From: JBMNSK01 sp050945155
GTDB taxonomy: Bacteria > Actinomycetota > Coriobacteriia > Coriobacteriales > Eggerthellaceae
Direction: 5' to 3'
Length of the DNA: 46,526 nucleotides
NCBI GenBank assembly: GCA_050945155.1
Contig: JBMNSK010000008.1
Coordinates: 1-46,526 of the forward strand
Part shown: positions 40,301 through 46,526 of the stretch, in pieces
How the letters are laid out: every line of letters starts with the position of its first letter
Position numbering within the stretch: the stretch's first letter is position 1
Notes under the pieces: model-generated
Seen by the model: the letters and a program-made list of their open reading frames with translations, nothing else
The model's database searches: none
Told to the model about the DNA's origin: nothing
Made by a program: the position numbers and the translations under genes

Positions 40301-41471
40301 CGAGAGGATGTACGGGCTCGGCAACGAGCCATCGGCAATACGAGAACTTTTTTCTTACGGTCTCAAGCGTAAGGCAGAGATTGGTGCTGAAAATGTATTT
40401 GACTACAGTTTGGGAAATCCCAGCGTACCTGCTCCGCCTGAAGTGAAACAGGTTGTGAAAGACCTACTCGATTGCCCTCCCGTTGAACTTCATAGCTATT
40501 CGCCCTCAGCCGGTATCCCGAGTGTTCGCGAGAAGGTGGCTTCCTATATCTCAGAAAACTTCGATATTCCTGCTTCTATGGGAAATATCTATATGACTTG
40601 CGGAGCAGCTGCTTCGGTTGCAATTACCCTGTCGGCAGTTACGCGTCCGGGTGACGAGGTCGTGGTAAATGCACCTTATTTCCCGGAGTACAAGGTTTGG
40701 ATAGAAACTGCGTCTTGCACGTGTGTGGAAGTACTGGCACAGATTCCCAGCTTCCAGATGAGTATCGAAGCTTTAGATGACGCTATTACCGAGAAAACAA
40801 GCGCCATTCTTATTAACTCACCTAACAATCCGGTGGGTAATGTCTATCCGCGTGAGAACATCGAGGCATTGGCTCGCTTGCTTGAGCGTAAAGAAGCGGA
40901 ATTCGGGCATCCAATTTATCTCATCTGTGACGAGCCGTATCGTGCCATTACCTACGGTGCCGAGATACCGTTCATTCCAAAGATTTATCCGCGGACCATT
41001 GTTTGCTACTCCTATTCCAAGGCGCTATCGCTTCCCGGTGAACGTATTGGCTGGATTTATGTTTCTGGCCTTATGGAAGAAGCAGATGAGGTTTTCGCTG
41101 CAGTTTGCGGCGCAGGGCGTGCACTTGGGTATGTCTGCGCACCGGTTCTTTTCCAAAAGGTAGTTGAGCGCTGCCTTGATTTACCGAGTGATGTACGTGC
41201 CTATGAGCATAACCGCGAGCTTCTCACCGAAGGCCTTGATGCTTTAGGTTATGAGTATGTGCAACCCGAGGGTGCCTTCTATCTTTGGATGAAAGCACTT
41301 GAGCCAGATGCGGAAGCGTTTTGCGAAAAGGCAAAAACTCACGAACTGCTTATTGTGCCGTCCGATAGCTTCGGCATGAAGGGATGGGTACGTTTAAGCT
41401 ACTGTATTTCTGAGGATGTTATCAAACGAAGCATGCCCGCTTTTAAGGCACTCGCAGAAGACTATGCATAA
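40293..41471 (+). CDS. PLP-dependent class I aminotransferase
   Basis: 392 residues, fold type I. The PLP lysine is in CYSYSKALSLPGERIGW; the aspartate and tyrosine that hold the cofactor are in LICDEPYRAITYG. SPNNPVGNVYP and the C-terminal arginine segment WVRLSYCIS are present. It belongs to the broad aspartate/aromatic group; the substrate cannot be told. Starts within the end of the usp gene (eight-base overlap), so the two are translationally coupled. A bidirectional terminator follows. Confidence 0.93.
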   Translation: MLNERMYGLGNEPSAIRELFSYGLKRKAEIGAENVFDYSLGNPSVPAPPEVKQVVKDLLDCPPVELHSYSPSAGIPSVREKVASYISENFDIPASMGNIYMTCGAAASVAITLSAVTRPGDEVVVNAPYFPEYKVWIETASCTCVEVLAQIPSFQMSIEALDDAITEKTSAILINSPNNPVGNVYPRENIEALARLLERKEAEFGHPIYLICDEPYRAITYGAEIPFIPKIYPRTIVCYSYSKALSLPGERIGWIYVSGLMEEADEVFAAVCGAGRALGYVCAPVLFQKVVERCLDLPSDVRAYEHNRELLTEGLDALGYEYVQPEGAFYLWMKALEPDAEAFCEKAKTHELLIVPSDSFGMKGWVRLSYCISEDVIKRSMPAFKALAEDYA

Positions 41472-41502
41472 GAACCTGGTCTTGGTTTAACTGAGACGCA
41501 TG

Positions 41503-41538
41503 AAAAAGTGCTCGCAAAATTCTTGCGAGCACTTTTTT
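41503..41538. terminator. Bidirectional terminator
   Basis: AAAAAGTGCTCGCAA pairs with TTGCGAGCACTTTTT around five bases, with A-runs and T-runs on both sides. It serves the aminotransferase from the left and the ABC transporter from the right. Confidence 0.95.
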
Positions 41539-41567
41539 CTGTCCTGAAGGATTTTTGCGAGTCCCTT

Positions 41568-44500
41568 CTATTCCGTTCTGAGTGCCTCGACGGGGTCCAT
41601 CTTACTTGCCTTCTTGGATGGGATAAGACCAGCCAAGAACGTAAGACCCATACTGATAAGAATAAGAATCAAGGCAGCACCAACCGGCAAAATAGCAATA
41701 TCAGGAACCTGGAAGTTTGCATAGACGATGGCGTTTGCCGGAATACAACACAGTGCGGTGATAAGAATACCTATTGCGCCTGCCGCAAAGCCGATGATAA
41801 GAGTTTCAGCATTAAAGACATGGGCAATGTCGCGCTTGCTTGCTCCAAGCGATCGGAGAATACCAATTTCCCGAATTCTTTCAAGCACGGAAATATAGGT
41901 GATAACACCAATCATTATCGACGACACAACAAGCGAGATTGCCACAAAGGCGATAAGTACCATGCTAATCATGTTGACGATGGAGGTAACCGAAGTCATA
42001 AGTGTGCCTACGAAGTCGGTATAGGTAATCTCTTTTGAAGAATCTTCTTGGGCTACCTGGTTATTGTAATCATCAAGAATTTGGATGACCTTTTCTTTGC
42101 AGGCAAAATCTTTGGGGTAGATTTCAATTTCGGAAGGACTGTCGGGATCAGCATATCCGAGTTTCTGCAGGTTAGAGTCGCATGAACTTTCTTGAGCGCT
42201 CATAAGCGACATTACCACCTCAGATAGGTCTTCAGAGTCAATATTGACCTTGAACGCATCTTTGAGTTTATCGGCATCGATACTGAATGCGTCGGAGATG
42301 TGTCGAAGCGATGACTGCATCTTTGAACTGACCTGGGAACTTATCGCCTGTGTGAGCTCCTCAGTATAGGTCGTAATATATTCCTCCAAAGCTTCTTGGA
42401 TACCTTGTCCACTAAACTGCGAAAGAATAGCCTGCGCCTGTGGGTCGTTATTCAAAAATTCCTCAACGCTTGCGTAGCCGCTGGTTGGATAGGTGGCCAT
42501 GACATACTGAATGAAATTAGCAAAGTCGGTAGTAGAAATAGAGCCACCTCCCGATACCTCAGGCGGATCGGGAAGATTTTTGGCCAATTCTTCTTCATCA
42601 ATGAGTCCAGACCCATCAAGGTCGAGCGCAGAGGCGTCGAACTTAAAGGCCTGCTGAATTTTCTGACCGTCAATACTAAAGAGCGATGACATATCCAGGG
42701 CGCTCGATTTTCCGTTTTTCTCTTCTTCGAAGGACTTCCCGGTAAATACGTTGGTCTTTGGGTGGTCGAGCTGATCTTGTACGATATCGCTATCCGCTGC
42801 GGTATCCATGATGTTTTTCGTCAAGTCGGAAGTGTAGTAAATGCCTGGGCGCAGGGCGGCGGTAGACGTTTCTTCTTTGGCCTGAATGATGCCTGCAATC
42901 TTTACATCCTTGCCATTTTTAACGAGGTTTTTCATATAGGACTCGTTTGATGACTTGTCTTTCCAAACACCAGTTGCACTATCTTTTTGGTAGTAGTCGC
43001 ACTGGTACACGAGTTTGAAAGACACGTTGAGCAGCTCATCATACGAGTAGGAGCGGGTATCATCGGGTGGGTCGATTTGCTCTTCTGAAGCAAGCGCATC
43101 TACCATCTCATCCATCTCGCGATAATCACGCAGACCGAGAGTGTAGAGAAGGTAGTCGTTAATTTTTCCGCTGGGATTCAGTACCAAGATAAGCTCGTCG
43201 TAGTTCTCGGGCCAATGACCAGCCTTGAGGTCATACTGAGACTGAATCAGTTCCTCATCGTCCATCATTTCGGAGAATACATCGGTGCTCATTGACATCG
43301 ACATCACGCTGTTTTGCGTATTCTGAGAACCGAGACCGAGAGCTGAAAAGGTGGTATCGGGGTTGACTTGGTGGACGCCGTGTGAGGTATCAGGGTTATA
43401 TAACTGCGGTACGACATCGTAGGAATATTGGATGGCTTTGGTATAAGAGTTTATATCGCCGCCGTTGTCATCGAAGTAAGCCTTGAGCGATTTCAAGTCG
43501 TTCGAACCGATGTGGTCAAAGATATCAGCCACCATCTTCAGTTCGGTTACATCCTTTGTCTCGCCGGCAGTCTGGTCTGTATTGTCGTCCGCTTCTGCCG
43601 CAAACGCGCTAAAACCGCCGGTCATCCCGGTGCTTTCTTCATCGGTTGTTCCCATGAGGAGACTCGTTAAATCGACTCCGGTGCTTTGGATGGTAAGCGG
43701 ATATTGAGAAAGTGTTTCTTCTTCTACGTTTTCGATGTAGTTATTCACTCCGTTTGCAAGCGCCAGAATAGCCGCAATGCCTATGATGCCAATTGAACCG
43801 GCAAATGCCGTCATGATGGTGCGGCCCTTTTTCGTCATCAGGTTGTTGAAAGAAAGCGCGAGCGCGGTCTTAAAGCTCATCGTTGTTTTATGGAGGTCGC
43901 GCTTTTTGGTTGGTTGGGCGCATGCCGCATCAAAGGGTTGTGAGTCTGATTCGACTTTGCCGTCATAGATATGGACAGTGCGTGTCGCATACGTTTCCGC
44001 CAAATCAGGGTTGTGCGTAACCATAATAACGAGACGGTCTTTCGCAACCTCGGTAAGCAGGTCCATAATCTGCGTGCTGGTTTTCGAGTCAAGCGCGCCA
44101 GTAGGTTCGTCGGCCAAAACAATTTCTGGATCGTTAATGAGCGCACGTGCTATCGCCACACGCTGCATTTGTCCACCTGAAAGTTGGTTCGGCTTTTTGT
44201 CCTGGTGCTCTTCAAGCCCTACACGGCGAAGCGCTTCAAGTGCTCGTTCGTGGCGCTCTTCAGCTCCAATTCCCGAGAGGGTTAAAGCAAGCTCTACGTT
44301 TGCAAGAACGGTCTGGTGGGGGATGAGGTTATAGGTTTGAAAAACAAAACCGATGCGATTGTTTCTATAGGTATCCCAGTCACGGTCGGAATATTCTTTC
44401 GTAGAAACGCCATCTACGATAAGGTCGCCTGAATCATAGTGGTCGAGTCCGCCGATGATATTAAGCAGCGTGGTTTTTCCCGAACCTGATGGGCCAAGTA

Positions 44501-44606
44501 TTGCGACAAACTCGCTATCCCTAAAAGATATGGAAACATCATCAAGAGCAACTTGTGTAAAATCGCCGGTCACATACGTCTTTTTGATGTTTGTGAGCTG
44601 GAGCAT
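41568..44606 (-). CDS. MacB/FtsX-type ABC transporter, fused ATPase and permease, with EF-hand-like loop
   Basis: 1012 residues. ATPase at 1 to about 235: GPSGSGKTT (Walker A, residues 38 to 46), LSGGQMQRVA (signature), IVLADEPTGALD (Walker B). A first helix near 255 is followed by an extracytoplasmic part of about 590 residues, then three helices from about 870 and the end PSKKASKMDPVEALRTE, typical of MacB permeases. MacB normally has 230 to 250 outer residues, so this outer part is more than twice as long. It contains DLDGSGLIDEEE (residues 662 to 673, bases 42588-42623), a textbook calcium-binding EF-hand loop. Cargo unknown; a peptide, lipid or lipoprotein export or envelope-signalling role is likely. 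CAAGGAC precedes the ATG. Confidence 0.9.
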   Translation of the reverse strand: MLQLTNIKKTYVTGDFTQVALDDVSISFRDSEFVAILGPSGSGKTTLLNIIGGLDHYDSGDLIVDGVSTKEYSDRDWDTYRNNRIGFVFQTYNLIPHQTVLANVELALTLSGIGAEERHERALEALRRVGLEEHQDKKPNQLSGGQMQRVAIARALINDPEIVLADEPTGALDSKTSTQIMDLLTEVAKDRLVIMVTHNPDLAETYATRTVHIYDGKVESDSQPFDAACAQPTKKRDLHKTTMSFKTALALSFNNLMTKKGRTIMTAFAGSIGIIGIAAILALANGVNNYIENVEEETLSQYPLTIQSTGVDLTSLLMGTTDEESTGMTGGFSAFAAEADDNTDQTAGETKDVTELKMVADIFDHIGSNDLKSLKAYFDDNGGDINSYTKAIQYSYDVVPQLYNPDTSHGVHQVNPDTTFSALGLGSQNTQNSVMSMSMSTDVFSEMMDDEELIQSQYDLKAGHWPENYDELILVLNPSGKINDYLLYTLGLRDYREMDEMVDALASEEQIDPPDDTRSYSYDELLNVSFKLVYQCDYYQKDSATGVWKDKSSNESYMKNLVKNGKDVKIAGIIQAKEETSTAALRPGIYYTSDLTKNIMDTAADSDIVQDQLDHPKTNVFTGKSFEEEKNGKSSALDMSSLFSIDGQKIQQAFKFDASALDLDGSGLIDEEELAKNLPDPPEVSGGGSISTTDFANFIQYVMATYPTSGYASVEEFLNNDPQAQAILSQFSGQGIQEALEEYITTYTEELTQAISSQVSSKMQSSLRHISDAFSIDADKLKDAFKVNIDSEDLSEVVMSLMSAQESSCDSNLQKLGYADPDSPSEIEIYPKDFACKEKVIQILDDYNNQVAQEDSSKEITYTDFVGTLMTSVTSIVNMISMVLIAFVAISLVVSSIMIGVITYISVLERIREIGILRSLGASKRDIAHVFNAETLIIGFAAGAIGILITALCCIPANAIVYANFQVPDIAILPVGAALILILISMGLTFLAGLIPSKKASKMDPVEALRTE

Positions 44607-44719
44607 AGCAGTCCTTGGTAAAGGTAACTAACACGAAACAAAAAGCGTGGTAGCAGGTACTCGCCCTGCACGCATAATAGTATCATGAGGATAGGTAAAT
44701 AGGCGAGAAAGGGGTTGTA

Positions 44720-45223
44720 ATGGAAAAGAAAGTATCGAAATTGCTGACCGAGCAAATTAACAAGGAGCTCTATTCATCCTATCTCTATCTTTCTTTCGCA
44801 GATTACTTTGAGGACGCGGGTCTAAAGGGGGTTGCGAACTGGTATCTCATCCAGGCGCACGAAGAGCTTGACCACGCAATGAAGTTTCGCCAGTACCTCC
44901 TCGATAACAACTGTCCGGTAAAGCTTGAGGCCATCGAAAAGCCGGACAAAACTTTCAAGACTCATCTTGAAGTTTTAGAAGCCGCTCTTGAGCATGAAGA
45001 GTTCATCACTGCTTCCATCAATGACATTTATGCCGCAGCTCAAAAGGCAAATGATTATCGCACCACGAGCTTTTTGCAGTGGTTTATCGATGAGCAGATG
45101 GAAGAAGAAGTAAATGCTCGCGATTTGATTGACCGCATGAAGGTCTTTGGCTCTGATTTGACCATGCTTTATGCGCTCGACCGCGATTGTGCCGCACGTG
45201 TGTATACGCCTTCTGCTGACTAG
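44720..45223 (+). CDS. Ferritin (non-haem, bacterial type)
   Basis: 167 residues, four-helix bundle. Stores iron as ferric mineral after oxidation at a diiron centre: EQINKELYSSYLYLSFADYF, the E-x-x-H motif in HEELDHAMKFRQ, and the helix carrying QWFIDEQMEEEVNARDL. These ferroxidase residues are all present. AAAGGGG precedes the ATG. Next to tilS by position only. It joins rubrerythrin as a defence against oxygen and free iron. Confidence 0.95.
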   Translation: MEKKVSKLLTEQINKELYSSYLYLSFADYFEDAGLKGVANWYLIQAHEELDHAMKFRQYLLDNNCPVKLEAIEKPDKTFKTHLEVLEAALEHEEFITASINDIYAAAQKANDYRTTSFLQWFIDEQMEEEVNARDLIDRMKVFGSDLTMLYALDRDCAARVYTPSAD

Positions 45224-45270
45224 GAGCAACGTCTGCATACCCTTTTGTGTGAAGACGTATTTCTCACGTA

Positions 45271-46383
45271 ATGAACAGTATCGAGCAAAAAGTCTGCGCT
45301 ACCATCCGCCGCTACGAACTCGCGCAACGTCAGACACCCGTTCTGCTTATGGTTTCAGGGGGTTCCGATTCGACCGCTCTTGCCTATATCATGAGCAAGC
45401 TGCGCGAAGAAGGCATAGTGGGTTCGGTGGTAATTTTACATGTTAACCACCAGCTGCGCGGGGAAGCTGCGGATGGTGATGCGCGCTTTGTTGCTCATCT
45501 GAGTGATTTGCTTCACATTCCTCTTTTCTCCGTTGAGATTGATATCGCAAAACTTGTGCAAGATACGGGCGAAAATGAAGAAGCAATTGCCCGCCAGGAA
45601 CGTTATGTCGCAGCAAACGAGGCACTTGAAAGTCTTTGCTACCACGAAAGTTGCCCGCTTTCTGATGGGCGTATCTTTACGGCTCATACGGCAGATGACC
45701 GGGTAGAAAACTTTTATATGCGCTCCATTGTTGGAACGGGACCAGGCGGTTTCCGCTCGATGAAATATCTCAATGGTCTTGTTGCTCGACCCTTACTTGA
45801 TTTGGGACGAAGCGATTTGGAGTCCTATATACAGAAGCGGGACGCAAATGGCGAAGCGTGTGTGCGAGACGAGACCGGTTCGCTTTGGCGTCTTGATGCA
45901 ACAAACGCCCATACTGATAAGTTCCGGGCCTATGTGCGCCATAAAATTGTTCCGCTTGCAAAGGCTCGTAATGAAAATCTCCTTGAGACACTCAGTCGGA
46001 CTATGAATCTTATCGCTGATGAAGACGATATGCTCGAAGATCGTGTTGATGACCTGGTAGAAGAGTGTGTTTCATGGGTTTCAAGTTTCGATGAGTATGG
46101 GCCCGATTATTCGCTTGGTTGCGTTTTGAGCCCTTCGTTGGGTAAAAAGCCACTTCCTTTGCAGCGGCGTCTTTGTGTTCGAGTGCTCGGACAAATTCTG
46201 GGTCCTGATGCGCGCGTGGAAACGGCCACTATCGAGGCGATTCTTCATGCGTATAACGAAGAAGGCAAGCCAATTAGCGCTTACGTGACCAATATCCAGG
46301 GAAACTTAGCCGTAAGTGCAAACAAACAGGGTGTGCGTATTGAGCCGATGGAGGCATACCGCCGACGAAGGAAGCGTTACTGA
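45271..46383 (+). CDS. tilS: tRNA(Ile)-lysidine synthase
   Basis: 370 residues. Attaches lysine to C34 of the AUA-reading tRNA-Ile with ATP. The P-loop-like SGGSDSTAL lies at about residue 30; HVNHQLRGEAADGDARFV and HTADDRVENFYMR are the next motifs. The C-terminal half is an extra domain typical of longer actinobacterial forms and ends in a basic tail YRRRRKRY. The ribosome site is poor. Its TGA overlaps the ATG of maf (TGATG), so the two are coupled. Confidence 0.93.
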   Translation: MNSIEQKVCATIRRYELAQRQTPVLLMVSGGSDSTALAYIMSKLREEGIVGSVVILHVNHQLRGEAADGDARFVAHLSDLLHIPLFSVEIDIAKLVQDTGENEEAIARQERYVAANEALESLCYHESCPLSDGRIFTAHTADDRVENFYMRSIVGTGPGGFRSMKYLNGLVARPLLDLGRSDLESYIQKRDANGEACVRDETGSLWRLDATNAHTDKFRAYVRHKIVPLAKARNENLLETLSRTMNLIADEDDMLEDRVDDLVEECVSWVSSFDEYGPDYSLGCVLSPSLGKKPLPLQRRLCVRVLGQILGPDARVETATIEAILHAYNEEGKPISAYVTNIQGNLAVSANKQGVRIEPMEAYRRRRKRY

Positions 46384-46526
46384 TGTCGGATTTTCTTGCT
46401 GGTTTTAATTCGGAATCCGGCGATATCGTTTTAGCGAGTGCCTCGCCACGGCGGCGCGAACTCCTTACGCAGGCAGGCGTCAACTTTCGTATCCAGGTAT
46501 CCCACGTTGATGAAGCACTCTCTTCA
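46383..46526 (+). CDS. maf: Maf-like nucleotide pyrophosphatase (partial, 3' cut by window)
   Basis: Only 48 codons are inside the window. The segment IVLASASPRRRELLTQAGV, the N-terminal signature of Maf/HAM1-like septum proteins, is clear. These proteins hydrolyse abnormal nucleoside triphosphates such as dTTP, UTP or modified ones. Start overlaps the stop of tilS by one base. The rest lies beyond the window. Confidence 0.85.
   Translation, partial: MSDFLAGFNSESGDIVLASASPRRRELLTQAGVNFRIQVSHVDEALSS

Noticed and set aside
1..46526. tRNA genes, insertion sequences, phage genes or CRISPR repeats
   Set aside because: No T-loop-like GTTCRA with matching arms, no transposase or integrase motifs and no regularly spaced repeats were noticed on reading through. 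A tRNA scan would settle it.

Overview
The window looks like chromosomal DNA from an anaerobic, amino-acid-using actinobacterium of the Coriobacteriia type. This rests on the protein repertoire: an S9 protein with a long basic tail, type III glutamine synthetase, rubrerythrin, ferritin, citramalate synthase and a full 5-oxoprolinase cluster. It also rests on a GC content near one half and strong purine-rich ribosome binding sites. The placement is an inference; no rRNA or tRNA gene is present to anchor it. No phage, insertion sequence or CRISPR array was seen.

Layout. 1-7300: rpsI, a drug/metabolite permease fused to an acetyltransferase, glnN, ilvE, cimA and a TrpR-like regulator (nitrogen assimilation and isoleucine synthesis). 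7400-11530: nicotinamidase-like hydrolase, Nudix hydrolase, sirtuin, Hsp20, phosphodiesterase and rubrerythrin (NAD/ADP-ribose turnover and stress). 11780-15030: M18 aminopeptidase, guaB and a tiny membrane protein. 15070-18510: a LysR regulator divergent from a PaaK-like acyl-CoA ligase and a stand-alone LysR ligand-binding domain with no DNA-binding domain, with repeated TGATAGCA sites between them; a structured purine-rich stretch follows. 18615-23770: htpG, a universal stress protein, an SpoU methyltransferase, and mazG overlapping a small alarmone synthetase whose frame continues for 40 codons beyond its stop.

24000-33230: two tandem ArsB/NhaD-type permeases, an AT-rich 750-base regulatory region, a bacterial glycine amidinotransferase homologue (with the arginine-binding and catalytic residues of the vertebrate enzyme), an MFS carrier, a YkvI-like carrier and an Nramp-related carrier lacking the metal-binding motifs. 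33350-38820, minus strand: pxpB, pxpC, accB, accC, a DUF1445 protein and pxpA. This resembles a split urea-carboxylase-like machine joined to 5-oxoprolinase, with no carboxyltransferase subunits of the acetyl-CoA type. 38960-46526: TauE/SafE permease, universal stress protein overlapping an aminotransferase, a fused MacB-type ABC transporter with an EF-hand-like loop, ferritin, tilS and the start of maf.

The strongest candidates for undescribed biology are the LysR / CoA-ligase / DNA-binding-less LysR module and the amidinotransferase locus with ARG-box-like palindromes. Next come the biotin-carboxylase-containing oxoprolinase cluster with its altered Nramp protein, and the alarmone synthetase with a possible readthrough tail.
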